Source of the DNA: Duganella sp. Root336D2
Lineage (GTDB): Bacteria; Pseudomonadota; Gammaproteobacteria; Burkholderiales; Burkholderiaceae_D
Length of the DNA: 64,000 nucleotides
Direction: 5' to 3'
NCBI RefSeq assembly: GCF_001425005.1
Contig: NZ_LMDB01000001.1
Coordinates: 374,393 to 438,392 of the forward strand
The position numbers were made by a program, and so were the translations under genes. Positions 28,497 to 38,030 of the stretch are shown here, piece after piece (the stretch's first letter is position 1; each line of letters begins with the position of its first letter). A model generated the notes under the pieces. That model was not told where the DNA came from and searched no databases. It saw nothing but the letters and a program-made list of their open reading frames with translations.

Positions 28497-31400
28497 ATGA
28501 AAAAAACAAGCTGCTCCGCTGTAGTTCTCTTGTCCGTGTTGGCTTCGCTGCCCCCGGCCTCATTGGCGGTCAACCCGGTTATTCAAACGATGTATACCGC
28601 GGATCCGGCGCCCATGGTCCACGAGGGCACGCTCTACCTGTTTTCCAGCCACGACGAAGACGTCGGGGAAAAAAACAGCTTCAACCTGAAGAATTGGGTG
28701 CTCGCTACGACGACGGACATGGTGAACTGGACGCAGCATGGCGTGGTCGCCTCACTTCACGACTTCCCCTGGGCCGCCAAAGAGATCTCCGGCTGGGACG
28801 GTTTTGATAATGGCGCCTGGGCGCCCCAGGTGATTGAGCGGGATGGAAAATGGTATCTGTATGCTCCGGTGCAAGGCCGGGGCATCGGGGTGCTGGTGGC
28901 CGATAGTCCATTGGGGCCCTACACCGATCCCATCAAAAAGCCGCTGATCGCCGGCCACGCTGGTGGCCTGTACGACAGCATCGATCCGACCGTCTACATT
29001 GACGACAAGGGCCAGGCCTTTCTGGCCTGGGGCAATCCCAATCTCTGGTCGGTAAAGCTGAACAAGGACATGATTTCCTACGACACCAGCGTCGGGGAGA
29101 ATGGCATCATGCGCCATCCGATGACCGTCGCGGCCTTGGGCAAGCGCACCCCGCCGGACACGGTAGGTTTTACGCTACCAAAGCCTGCTCTGCGCGGGAC
29201 ATCCTACGAAGAGGGACCCTGGCTCTACAAGCGCAAGAATCTGTACTACCTGTTTTTTGCCGGTGGCCCCCTCCCTGAACATCTCGCTTACTCCACCGGT
29301 CCCACAGCCGAAGGCCCGTGGACCTACGGCGGCGTCGTCATGCCCCCGCAAAGTGCCTTCACCAACCACGTCGGCGTAGTCGATTTCAAGGGCAAGACCT
29401 ACCTCTTCTACCACAACGCCGCGCTGAAGGGAGGCGACGGCTTCAAACGTTCCGTGTCGGTCGAAGAGTTGAAGTTCAACCCGGATGGTTCGGTCCCGAC
29501 GGTGCAGCCGACCAAGGAAGGACCAGCACCGGTCGCAACCCTCGATCCCTACAAGCGCGTAGAAGCCGAGACCATCGCCTGGTCTTCCGGTGTCAAAATT
29601 GAGCCTAACAGCGCCGGCGGACAGAATGTGAAAGACATCCACGACGGGGACAGCATCCGGGTGCGCAATGTCGATTTCGGCGCAGCCGGCGCGCGCGCGT
29701 TCATGGCCAGCATCTCAAGCACTGCCAAGGCGATGGCGCCCACTGGGGCGAAGGTCGAGATTCGTTTGGACAAGCTCGGCGGCCAGTTGATCGGCACGCT
29801 GCCAGTCTCCGGAACGGCCGGACAATGGAAGCCGCAGTCCGTGCTGGTCTCCGGTGCCTCCGGCATCCATGATCTCGTCTTCGTGTTCCGCGGTGCGGCC
29901 GGCAAAGAGCTGTTCAAGTTCGATTACTGGCAATTTGCCGAACTCGCCTCCGCCACATCCCAGCCCCTCGCGGCGGCACCGGCGCATCCTGCCCATAATC
30001 CCCTGATCTGGGCCGATGTCCCGGACATCGCAGTCATCCGTGTCGGAAAAACCTACTACATGAGCAGCACGACGATGCACATGAGCCCGGGCCTGCCGAT
30101 CATGAAGTCGACGGACTTGGTCAACTGGAGCATGGCCTCCTACGCCTATGACACCCTTGCTGACAATGAAGCCTTGCGTCTCGAAAACGGCAAAAACGCG
30201 TACGGCGCAGGCTCCTGGGCCAGTAGCCTGCGATTCCACGACGGCGTGTTCTATGCCACGACTTTCTCCGCCAACACGGAACGCACCCACATCTACAGCA
30301 CGCGCGATCCGCACCACGGGCCGTGGAAAGAGACGAGTTTCGCGCCTTCGCTGGGTGACCACAGCCTGTTTTTCGACGACGACGGTCGCGTCTACATGGT
30401 TTGCGGAAGCGGTCGGATTTCGCTCGTCGAACTGAAACCCGATCTCTCCGGAATCAAGCCCGGTGGCGTAGACAAGGTCATTATCGAAAACGTCAATGAA
30501 CTCTTCGGCACCGACCAGGGCGGGCTCAGAGGCGAGGGCTCGCAGCTTTTCAAGATCAACGGCCGCTACTATCTGTTCAACATCGCCTCGCCCAAGACCC
30601 GCTGGGCGCGTACTGTCACCATCCACCGCGCCGACAGCATCGACGGTCCCTACGAGGGTCGCATTGCGCTTGATGACCGCGGTATCGCCCAGGGCGGTCT
30701 CGTCGACACCCCGGAAGGCAAATGGTATGCCTACCTGTTCAAGGACAACAGCGCCGTCGGCCGCATCCCCTACCTCGTGCCTGTGACATGGAAGGAAGGC
30801 TGGCCCGTGCTCGGCAAGGATGGCGAGGTGCCCATGACGCTCGACATCCCAGCCGGCGGACAGGGCGCCTCCGGCGCCTCCGGCATTGTTGCCAACGACG
30901 AATTCGACCGCCTGCCCGATGCTCCTCCCCTACCCCTGGCCTGGCAATGGAATCACAATCCCGAGCCGCGCAACTGGTCGCTCACCAAGCGCCCGGGCTA
31001 CATGAGCTTTGTCACCAGCCGGATCGACTCCGGCCTGTCCGAGGCCAGGAATACCCTCACGCAACGCACCTTTGGCCCTAACAGTTTCGCCATCACCAGC
31101 ATCGACGTGAGCGGCATGAAAGACGGCGACTGGGCCGGACTGTCCGCTTTTCAGAAACAGTACGGTTTTGTTGGCGTCAAAATGAGCGGCGGAGCCAAAT
31201 CTCTCGTCATGGTAAGCGCCGACGCCGGCCCGCCCGAGGAATTCGCCCCCGTTCCCCTCTCCGACAATACCGTTCACCTCAGGGTCGAATGCGAATTTGA
31301 ATCTGCGCCCGATGACGCCCGCTTCGGCATCGACGGGCATAGCGTCAAGATCTACGGCAAACCAGGGAAGCCTGAAGTCGCCCGCTTCTCCTACAGCCTT

Positions 31401-31556
31401 GACGGCAAATCCTGGACCGCCATCGGCCGGCCCTCGCGCCTTACCTACACCTTCCCGCACTTCATGGGTTACCGCTACGCCCTCTTCTACTATTCGACGA
31501 AAAGCGCCGGCGGCCGTGTGGACTTTGATTACTACCGGACCGGGCAATCACGATGA
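28497..31556 (+). CDS. Secreted two-domain glycoside hydrolase family 43 protein with CBM6-like module
   Basis: 1019 residues; signal peptide to about residue 25. Domain 1 (about 28-340) is a GH43 five-blade propeller with Asp36 (YTADPAP), Asp163 (YDSIDPTVY) and Glu239 (YEEGPW). A CBM6-like beta-sandwich follows (about 360-490, YKRVEAETIAWSSG). Domain 2 (about 500-790) is a second GH43 with NPLIWADVPDIAVIRVG (Asp507/510), DHSLFFDDDGR and Glu680 (RGEGSQLF). A concanavalin-like C-terminal domain (about 800-1019) matches GH43 beta-xylosidases. It probably cleaves arabinose or xylose side chains of plant hemicellulose or pectin. Start chosen at the signal peptide. Confidence 0.83.
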   Translation: MKKTSCSAVVLLSVLASLPPASLAVNPVIQTMYTADPAPMVHEGTLYLFSSHDEDVGEKNSFNLKNWVLATTTDMVNWTQHGVVASLHDFPWAAKEISGWDGFDNGAWAPQVIERDGKWYLYAPVQGRGIGVLVADSPLGPYTDPIKKPLIAGHAGGLYDSIDPTVYIDDKGQAFLAWGNPNLWSVKLNKDMISYDTSVGENGIMRHPMTVAALGKRTPPDTVGFTLPKPALRGTSYEEGPWLYKRKNLYYLFFAGGPLPEHLAYSTGPTAEGPWTYGGVVMPPQSAFTNHVGVVDFKGKTYLFYHNAALKGGDGFKRSVSVEELKFNPDGSVPTVQPTKEGPAPVATLDPYKRVEAETIAWSSGVKIEPNSAGGQNVKDIHDGDSIRVRNVDFGAAGARAFMASISSTAKAMAPTGAKVEIRLDKLGGQLIGTLPVSGTAGQWKPQSVLVSGASGIHDLVFVFRGAAGKELFKFDYWQFAELASATSQPLAAAPAHPAHNPLIWADVPDIAVIRVGKTYYMSSTTMHMSPGLPIMKSTDLVNWSMASYAYDTLADNEALRLENGKNAYGAGSWASSLRFHDGVFYATTFSANTERTHIYSTRDPHHGPWKETSFAPSLGDHSLFFDDDGRVYMVCGSGRISLVELKPDLSGIKPGGVDKVIIENVNELFGTDQGGLRGEGSQLFKINGRYYLFNIASPKTRWARTVTIHRADSIDGPYEGRIALDDRGIAQGGLVDTPEGKWYAYLFKDNSAVGRIPYLVPVTWKEGWPVLGKDGEVPMTLDIPAGGQGASGASGIVANDEFDRLPDAPPLPLAWQWNHNPEPRNWSLTKRPGYMSFVTSRIDSGLSEARNTLTQRTFGPNSFAITSIDVSGMKDGDWAGLSAFQKQYGFVGVKMSGGAKSLVMVSADAGPPEEFAPVPLSDNTVHLRVECEFESAPDDARFGIDGHSVKIYGKPGKPEVARFSYSLDGKSWTAIGRPSRLTYTFPHFMGYRYALFYYSTKSAGGRVDFDYYRTGQSR

Positions 31557-31616
31557 AACCGTGCCGGTCCGCAAAGGCGTCAGATTTAGTTCAATTGAAA
31601 TGTTATTGGGAATCGT

Positions 31617-32552
31617 ATGAGTACATCACCGGAATCCAGTTCGACCCCGCCGGAAGCTGAAGGGCAGCCTACCTTTCGGCGCGGGAACCGGCGCCTTGCG
31701 ATGGTTGTCGTGTTGCTCATCCACCTTGCCTTGCTGGCTGCCGTGATGCTGTCGCGCGCGCACAAACCTGAGCCACCACAGCGCGCCGTTGACGTAGTCA
31801 TGCTCCAGGAAAAAATTCCGGAAGAAAAGATTGCCGAAACTCCGCCGGATATTGCCCCTCCCACCGTCGCGCCGCCTCCACTCGTGATGCCCACGCTGCC
31901 AGTGCTCGACATCGTACCCGACGCTATCCGGTCCCCGGCGCCGGCGCCAGTCCCTGCCCTGGCCGTGGCTCCGCCTCCGCCGGCTCCTGCGCCGGCGAAG
32001 GAAGTCGCGACCAGCGCGCCACCCAAGATATTTGAAGAATGCGCAGAAGGGTCAGATCGGCGCATGATTGCCGACGTCTATCGCCTTAGTGTCGGCAACC
32101 AATCGGTCTCCGAAATACGCCGGCGCAAGCCGATCAAGCGGGTTTGCATGGCCCAGCTCGACATCACCCCGCGCTCTTTCAAGGAAGGCTTTCCCGGCCT
32201 GGGCTCGACGAACGAATGGTTCGGCCTGGATATTCGCTTTACCGTCACTATTCAGGAAACCGCCACATATCAACTGATGCTGTTGGCCGACGATGGCGCC
32301 GTGCTCAGTGTTGACGATGAAAACGTGATCGACAACGATGGCATCCACGCGCCAACACCGGTGGCGACGACGTTGAAGTTGGAACAGGGCTTGCACAACT
32401 TCCGCGTGCGCTACTTCCAGGGGCCTGGGCCGGACCTCGCATTGATGCTGGCTTGGAAAAAGCCGGGCGCGACCGATTTCGGCTACATCCCGCGCAGCCT
32501 GATAGGTCGGCCGCCGGACGGCTCCCTGTCGCCGATCCTGGCGAAGGAATGA
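31617..32552 (+). CDS. TonB-like membrane-anchored PA14-domain protein
   Basis: 311 residues. A short cytoplasmic head is followed by one transmembrane helix (LAMVVVLLIHLALLAAVML) and a long Pro-rich periplasmic segment (residues about 50-140) as in TonB. Instead of a TonB C-terminal domain it carries a PA14-like module (about 180-300) with YQLMLLADDGAVLSVDDENV, LEQGLHNFRVRYFQGPGPDL and LAWKKPGA. PA14 domains often bind carbohydrate. It sits between GH43 and GH51 genes, so a role in holding or sensing oligosaccharides in the periplasm is likely; this is inference. It starts 60 bases after the GH43 gene. Confidence 0.68.
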   Translation: MSTSPESSSTPPEAEGQPTFRRGNRRLAMVVVLLIHLALLAAVMLSRAHKPEPPQRAVDVVMLQEKIPEEKIAETPPDIAPPTVAPPPLVMPTLPVLDIVPDAIRSPAPAPVPALAVAPPPPAPAPAKEVATSAPPKIFEECAEGSDRRMIADVYRLSVGNQSVSEIRRRKPIKRVCMAQLDITPRSFKEGFPGLGSTNEWFGLDIRFTVTIQETATYQLMLLADDGAVLSVDDENVIDNDGIHAPTPVATTLKLEQGLHNFRVRYFQGPGPDLALMLAWKKPGATDFGYIPRSLIGRPPDGSLSPILAKE

Positions 32553-32742
32553 TGAAAAATGATTCTGCGCATTGATGATTTTGAGAATTGCGACGCACAT
32601 GAGGAGTGCGCAGAATCGTGGACAAACGGTTGGAGACCATTCGATAGGGCCAGGCGCAATCTTGTCGCGCGCCAGGCCTTCTGTTTTTTCACCGCCTTCG
32701 CGGTATAAATGTTGCGAACATCACATAAGGCCCTACCCACCA

Positions 32743-34788
32743 ATGAACCCGAACATCTTATCGCGCAGTGCCGCTATGCCGGTCGCGCGACGCCGCTTCC
32801 GCGCCCCTCGCCTGCTGTCGCTGGCGGCACTGATCGCGCCGCTGGCGATGGCGCAGACCGCCATCAAGATCGACCTCGCCAAACCTGGCATTCCCCTCAG
32901 TCCGACCTTGTACGGCCTGATGACGGAAGAAATCAATTACTCCTACGATGGCGGCTTGTACGCTGAACTGGTGCGCAACCGCGTCTTCAAGGACGACGAC
33001 AAGGCGCCGGTGCACTGGTCGGTGGTGCAAGACGCCGGCGGCAGCGCCGCGATCGCGCTCGACCAGCGCTTTCCCGTCGCCGACACAGCTTTGACCACCA
33101 GCCTGCGGCTGGACGCCATGCATGCCGCGCAGGGCCACCGGGTCGGCATCGCCAACGCTGGCTACTGGGGCATTCCCGTCAAGCCAAACACCCGTTACCG
33201 CGCCAGCTTCTACGCCAGAACCACCAACGCCGGCGGCGTGCCGCTGACGGTCAGCATTGAAGGCGCAGACGGCAAGACCGTATACGCGCAGGCCGAGGGT
33301 GGCCGCATCAACAGTGAATGGAAGCGCTATAGCGTCAACCTGAACACCGGCGCCAAGGTCAAGCCGACCGCCAACGCGCGCCTGGTGATTGCCACCGAAA
33401 GTCCGGGCACCGTCTGGTTCAACCAGGTGTCGCTTTTCCCGCCGACCTATCGGGACCGGCCGAACGGCAACCGGGTCGACCTGATGCAAAAGCTGGTCGA
33501 CATGAAACCGGCCTTCCTACGTTTCCCGGGCGGGAACTTTCTCGAAGGCGAGACCGTAGCGACCCGCTTCAAGTGGAAGGAAACGCTCGGCCCGATCGAG
33601 CAGCGTCCCGGCCATCGCGGCACTTGGGGCTACCGCTCGTCCGACGGCATGGGCCTGCTCGAATTTCTCGAGTGGTGCGAGGACATGGGGGCAGAGCCGG
33701 TGCTGGCGGTATTCGCCGGCTATGCGCTCCACGGCGAAACCATTCCGGGCGGCCCGGACTTACAGCCCTTCGTCCAGGAAGCGCTCGACGAGATCGAATA
33801 TGTGACCGGCGACCTGAGCACGAAATGGGGCGCGCAACGCGCCAGGGATGGCCATCCGGCGCCGTTCAAGCTGCGCTACGTCGAGATCGGCAACGAGGAC
33901 GGCTTCGACAAGCAGAAGACCTACGACGGCCGCTACACCCAGTTCCACGACGCCATCAGGGCGAAGTACCCGCAGCTCAAGCTGATCTCCACCGTCAACG
34001 GCAAGGATTGGCTGAGCCAGCAACAGAAGCTGACCAGCCGGGTGCCCGACCTGGTCGATGAGCACTACTACTACAGCCCGATGGAGATGATGAACGACGC
34101 CGCGCGCTACGACAGCTACGAGCGCAAAGGGCCGAAAGTCTTCATTGGCGAGTGGGCCGCGCGCGAAGGTGAACCGACCACCAACCTGCACTCCGCGCTG
34201 GCCGACGCCGCTTTCATGGCCGGCATGGAACGCAATGCCGACGTGGTCGAGATGTCCTGCTACGCGCCGCTGCTGGTGAATGTGAACCCGGGTGGCATGC
34301 AGTGGACGAGCAACTTGATCGGCTACGATGTGCAGTCCAGCTACGGCTCGCCGTCGTACCACATGCAGAAGATGTTCAGCAACTACCTGGGCAATGTTTC
34401 GCTGCCACTGCATGCCGAGAAAGTGAGCACGCAAAGCTGGCAGCGGCCGCCCAACAAGGAAACGCCGCTGGAGCTGCCGCCTGTCATGCAGGTGCCGACG
34501 ATGTTCTTCTCGGCGACCAAGTCCGATCAGCGCCGCGAGATTTACCTGAAGGTGGTCAACGCGATCGGCAGTGCGCAAACCGTGCAGGTCGACCTGGCCG
34601 GCGCCGGCAAGGTGGCTGCGCAAGGTAAGGCGATCGTGCTCGCCTCAGCGAAAAAGGAAGATACCAACACCATCGCCGAGCCGACCAAGGTGGTGCCGGT
34701 GACCAGCGAAGTGAAGGGGCTTGGTAAGCAGTTCAGCTACAACTTCGCACCTTATTCGGTGACCGTGCTGGTCCTGTCGACCAACTAG
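32743..34788 (+). CDS. Alpha-L-arabinofuranosidase, GH51
   Basis: 681 residues from ATG 32743 (an ATG at 32776 is also possible); signal peptide ends at PLAMAQT. It has the GH51 (beta/alpha)8 core with acid/base Glu385 in EIGNEDGF and nucleophile Glu470 in FIGEWAARE, a CBM-like insert near residues 120-220, and the C-terminal beta-sandwich (FSYNFAPYSVTVLVL). It removes terminal arabinofuranose from arabinan or arabinoxylan in the periplasm or outside. With the GH43 and TonB/PA14 genes it forms an arabinan-use group. Confidence 0.88.
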   Translation: MNPNILSRSAAMPVARRRFRAPRLLSLAALIAPLAMAQTAIKIDLAKPGIPLSPTLYGLMTEEINYSYDGGLYAELVRNRVFKDDDKAPVHWSVVQDAGGSAAIALDQRFPVADTALTTSLRLDAMHAAQGHRVGIANAGYWGIPVKPNTRYRASFYARTTNAGGVPLTVSIEGADGKTVYAQAEGGRINSEWKRYSVNLNTGAKVKPTANARLVIATESPGTVWFNQVSLFPPTYRDRPNGNRVDLMQKLVDMKPAFLRFPGGNFLEGETVATRFKWKETLGPIEQRPGHRGTWGYRSSDGMGLLEFLEWCEDMGAEPVLAVFAGYALHGETIPGGPDLQPFVQEALDEIEYVTGDLSTKWGAQRARDGHPAPFKLRYVEIGNEDGFDKQKTYDGRYTQFHDAIRAKYPQLKLISTVNGKDWLSQQQKLTSRVPDLVDEHYYYSPMEMMNDAARYDSYERKGPKVFIGEWAAREGEPTTNLHSALADAAFMAGMERNADVVEMSCYAPLLVNVNPGGMQWTSNLIGYDVQSSYGSPSYHMQKMFSNYLGNVSLPLHAEKVSTQSWQRPPNKETPLELPPVMQVPTMFFSATKSDQRREIYLKVVNAIGSAQTVQVDLAGAGKVAAQGKAIVLASAKKEDTNTIAEPTKVVPVTSEVKGLGKQFSYNFAPYSVTVLVLSTN

Positions 34789-35019
34789 CCCGCTTCTTCT
34801 GCAACTCTGCCATGACCCTCATTGTAGGGCATGGCTGAGCACGCTGTTCCAGTACATGGCCGGTGCACAACCCATTTCGCGCTTGAATACGTGCTACAAA
34901 CGGAGCCCCTTTCCTCAGCGCGTTCTGATGCCATCAATCCGACTTTTTCGCGATGATGGTATTTCTGCGCCTGTTGAGACCCCTGTTGGCGGATACCATC
35001 GGAAGCACCAACATTAGGA
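34789..35019. other. Intergenic DNA after the GH51 gene
   Basis: 231 bases without a credible gene. It precedes the 35-kb boundary repeat. No terminator with a T-run was found directly after the GH51 gene. Confidence 0.4.
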
Positions 35020-35164
35020 GCCGCTTGACGCTGCCAATCCTTGCCAGATTTCGCCACCAGAAAACAAAAAAGCCCCTGAAAAATCAGGGGCTTGGCTCAG
35101 GTTTTTAACCGGTTGCTGCCAGTGGCAGCCAGACGGGAAATTATTCCCATTCGATTATCAACGA
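35020..35164 (-). repeat. guaA-end-like boundary repeat, copy at 35.1 kb
   Basis: About 145 bases, nearly identical (roughly nine of ten bases by eye) and in the same orientation as 5391-5534. It contains the same intrinsic terminator and ends in ttcccattcgattatcaacga, which on the minus strand reads SLIIEWE-stop. It lies between the arabinan genes and the dehydrogenase block, so it acts as a block boundary. Confidence 0.62.
35062..35091 (-). terminator. Intrinsic terminator inside the 35.1-kb repeat
   Basis: GCCCCTGA-AAAA-TCAGGGGC stem with a T-run (TTTTTTGTTTT) on the minus strand. It is placed to end the transcript of the dehydrogenase genes. Confidence 0.8.
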
Positions 35165-35253
35165 AAGATCCAACCCCTTGATTTAACGTCGCTTTCCCGA
35201 TCGGCTTTCGGACGATACCAGCAGTAACACCATCGCCTATTGTTCGTTTAGGA

Positions 35254-35313
35254 CGCCACTATCACTCACGATCCGCTTCAATCATCTTACACCTCGAAGG
35301 CATGCGATTAAGG
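35254..35313 (-). repeat. Element-end repeat adjacent to the 35.1-kb boundary
   Basis: Matches 16971-17033 over about 60 bases, in the same order relative to the boundary core. On the minus strand it includes an open end reading HAFEV-stop, comparable to FDRIIFDV-stop in the other copy. Between it and the boundary core lie about 90 bases not present in the 16.9-kb copy. Confidence 0.5.
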
Positions 35314-35337
35314 TAGTGGGCCAGCCAGCGCCCAAGT

Positions 35338-36183
35338 CTACGTAAGCGTCAGTTCTCTCTCGGCCAACGCGATGGCCTCGACGATGTCGGCCGATTTGAA
35401 GCCGAGCCTTTCGGCCATCTTGCGGAACAAGCCAGGTGCCTTTGCAATTAAGGTGTTCTGCGCCGGCAATACCACCATATCGCTGCGCCGTTCGATGCCG
35501 CGGATCACCCCATCGACGACCTCGTCGCGCGAAATCATCCGCCACAAACCGCCCTTGTTGCCGCCCCAGAGCTTGACGCCGGCGGCATCGGCATGGATCT
35601 GCTCCATCAAAGGCGTGCGAAAGAACGTCGGGTGCACGCTGCCGACGCCCACGCCCAAGTGCTTCACTTCCAAGCGGACGCTGTCACACATGGCCCAGAC
35701 GCCGGCCTTGCTAGCCGTGTAGTGGGCCTGAAGCGGCGAATGCACGAACGCCGCCATCGACGAAATGGCCATCAGGTAGCCGCGCTGCCTGGCGACATGG
35801 GGCAGCCCGGCTTTCAGGGTGCGCCATACCCCGCTCAGGTTGATGTCGATGACGCGTTCGAAGGCATCGGGGTTCATTGTGGCCATGGGCGAGACCTCAT
35901 CGATGCCGGCATTGGCGATCACTACGTCGATGCGCCCGAAGTGCGCTGCGGCGGCGCCCATCGCCGCCTGCAGGTGCTCGTAGGAGCGAACGTCAACACG
36001 CCAACCCTTGGCCTGCTGCTCGCCGCCGAAACCTTGCGCCAGCCGGCTGATGGCAGCTTCGTCCAAGTCGAGTAGCGCCAGCCGCGCGCCCCTGGCCGAT
36101 AGCTCACGCGCAAGGGCGCTACCCAGCCCTCCAGTAGCACCGGTGATGGCCACGACGCGGCCGGTTAAGTCATAGTGAAGCAT
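35338..36183 (-). CDS. Short-chain dehydrogenase/reductase
   Basis: 281 residues with AAGGAGA before the start at 36183. It has a Rossmann fold with the cofactor loop TGATGGLG, VIANAG, and active-site Ser and YTASK (Tyr, Lys). The C-terminal extension (about 40 residues) is longer than in minimal SDRs. The acidic residue after strand 2 (LLDLD) favours NAD(H). It lies last in a three-gene unit with a second SDR and an alpha/beta hydrolase. The substrate is unknown; the trio suggests breakdown or modification of a lipid or xenobiotic ester or alcohol. Confidence 0.85.
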   Translation of the reverse strand: MLHYDLTGRVVAITGATGGLGSALARELSARGARLALLDLDEAAISRLAQGFGGEQQAKGWRVDVRSYEHLQAAMGAAAAHFGRIDVVIANAGIDEVSPMATMNPDAFERVIDINLSGVWRTLKAGLPHVARQRGYLMAISSMAAFVHSPLQAHYTASKAGVWAMCDSVRLEVKHLGVGVGSVHPTFFRTPLMEQIHADAAGVKLWGGNKGGLWRMISRDEVVDGVIRGIERRSDMVVLPAQNTLIAKAPGLFRKMAERLGFKSADIVEAIALAERELTLT

Positions 36184-36235
36184 CTCAATCTCCTTGGTAT
36201 GGCCGGCGGTCTTCGATATGGCCGCCCGTGTTTTC

Positions 36236-37090
36236 TCAACGCTGTGATTCAGTCTCGAGTTGCTGGAGCAACGCATGCATTACTTTGTGTCGACTCAGAA
36301 TGGCATCGGTGAGTACACCGAAGACACCGCGGAAGAGTGAGAACGGAACCCACCGCCAAGGCGCGTAGATGCGGGTCCTGCGATACTGCACACCTTTCGC
36401 GATCGCACGTGCTACCTGCTCGGGAGGAATGGCCCGACGCAGCCACCCTGGAAGCCCAACCTCATTCATTTTGGTCACGGTTGCGTTTCCGCCGAAGGCA
36501 ACCTTCGCAATGGCTGTGGCCGTCCAACCGGGGTAGACGACGCTGGCCGTTGCGCCGCTATATGCGAACTCTGCCCTCAAACAGCGTGTGAGCATTTCCA
36601 CCCCTGCTTTAGATGCGGCATAAGGTGCATTCGCCATTCCGTTGAGAAAAGCGTATGCGGAAGATGTCACAAGGACTTGCCCCTTGTTGCGAATAATCTC
36701 CGGCAGCGCCGCACGAATCGTACGCCAGACGCCAAGCAAGTCCACCTCTACGATTTTCTCGAACTCGGCCTCATCGCAACTGGCAATAGTTGAGGCACCA
36801 CTACGCCATGAAATGCCGGCGTTGGCAAAAACCACGTCCAGGCGTCCGAAGCGTTGGATCGTTTTCTGGATGACTGCCTTCGTTGCTGCGGCGTCAGTGA
36901 CGTCGAGCGCCACAGGTAGCACCCGAGATTGGGAGAACTCTTTCGCAAGTTCATCCAAAGCGGTTTGCTGCATATCGGTCAGCACCAAGCTCGCACCGAG
37001 AGCATAGAGTTCGCGAGCAGTCGCGGCACCGATGCCGCCCGCCGCGCCGGTGATCAGCACCACTTTGTCATTCAAGTCGTAAGTCATCAT
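36236..37090 (-). CDS. Short-chain dehydrogenase/reductase
   Basis: 284 residues. The cofactor loop is TGAAGGIG, then LTDMQQ at the end of strand 2, FANAGIS, the catalytic Ser region VLVTSSAYAF and YAASK. It is related to but clearly different from the neighbouring SDR, so the pair arose by old duplication or is functionally distinct. The start (either of two adjacent ATGs) overlaps the stop of the upstream hydrolase gene. Substrate unknown. Confidence 0.85.
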   Translation of the reverse strand: MMTYDLNDKVVLITGAAGGIGAATARELYALGASLVLTDMQQTALDELAKEFSQSRVLPVALDVTDAAATKAVIQKTIQRFGRLDVVFANAGISWRSGASTIASCDEAEFEKIVEVDLLGVWRTIRAALPEIIRNKGQVLVTSSAYAFLNGMANAPYAASKAGVEMLTRCLRAEFAYSGATASVVYPGWTATAIAKVAFGGNATVTKMNEVGLPGWLRRAIPPEQVARAIAKGVQYRRTRIYAPWRWVPFSLFRGVFGVLTDAILSRHKVMHALLQQLETESQR

Positions 37091-37992
37091 GTACTTTCTT
37101 GGATAGCGATAGGAACATGGCGGTGCAGAAATTCGATCTGGTCGGCCACCACCTTCTCGAAGCCTTTCCCGACATAGACGCCGAAGTGGCCTTCCCCGTA
37201 TACCTTGACCTCGCCCCGCGGCGCCTTGCGGACATGGCGGAGCGTGGACCGCGTCGGTGCGACGGTGTCGTGCTCACAGACACAGAACAGGGCGGGACAG
37301 GGCAACTGGCTGGCCAGCTTGCCGGGACGGTAGGCCATGATCTGCAGCGCGGCGCGTGCAGCAACACGGTTCTGAAACGGTAAACCGCGCGGTACCAGCT
37401 TGAGGTAGCCATCCAGGCAATCATGCGCTGTCATCAGCGCGGCCGAGCACGGCGCGCCGCTGGTATCGACCATGATCGGCTTGGCGCCGGCCCAGGCCAG
37501 CAGTTGGTCGGCAATGGCGAGCGGCAGGACTCGAAGGGAGGTGATCGGATTCATTGCCAGCCCCGACGCAAGGCCATCGGTGAACAAGCATTGCGCGATG
37601 ACTGCGCTGACTCCTTCAACGGTAGCGCCGGCATGGACAGCGTGCCCACCGCCGAAAGAAGTGCCCCAGACCACCACACGACGGCCGTCGACCTGCGCCA
37701 GCCCGCGCGCGAACTCGACGGCAGCACGCCAGTCAGCCTGCTGCTTCCCGACATCCAATAATTGGCGCGGCGTTCCGTCGCTGCCGCCGAAATGCCGATA
37801 GTCGAAAACCAGGCAGGCATATCCCGCGGCTTGGAAACGTTCGGCAAAGGAGTCCAGCCGCATCTGCCGGACTCCGCCCAGACCGTGGGCCATCACGATG
37901 ATGGGTGCCGGCCGCGCGCCTTGCGGCAGGTACAACCACGCGGCACACCGCTCGCCCTGCGATGGGAAGTGAATTTCTAAACGAGTTGTCAT
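37087..37992 (-). CDS. Alpha/beta hydrolase (dienelactone hydrolase-like)
   Basis: 301 residues without a signal peptide, so cytoplasmic. The alpha/beta hydrolase fold has an oxyanion-side HGLGGVRQ, nucleophile Ser in WGTSFGGGHAV, Asp in CEHDTVAP and His in GEGHFGVY. It belongs to the serine hydrolases with a short lid; esterase or lactonase activity is likely, exact substrate unknown. It is first in the operon with two SDR genes, and divergent from a TetR regulator that probably controls it. Confidence 0.82.
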   Translation of the reverse strand: MTTRLEIHFPSQGERCAAWLYLPQGARPAPIIVMAHGLGGVRQMRLDSFAERFQAAGYACLVFDYRHFGGSDGTPRQLLDVGKQQADWRAAVEFARGLAQVDGRRVVVWGTSFGGGHAVHAGATVEGVSAVIAQCLFTDGLASGLAMNPITSLRVLPLAIADQLLAWAGAKPIMVDTSGAPCSAALMTAHDCLDGYLKLVPRGLPFQNRVAARAALQIMAYRPGKLASQLPCPALFCVCEHDTVAPTRSTLRHVRKAPRGEVKVYGEGHFGVYVGKGFEKVVADQIEFLHRHVPIAIQEST

Positions 37993-38030
37993 TTTTAGCT
38001 AACCCCAGTATTAGAGCTGTCTCCATTGAT

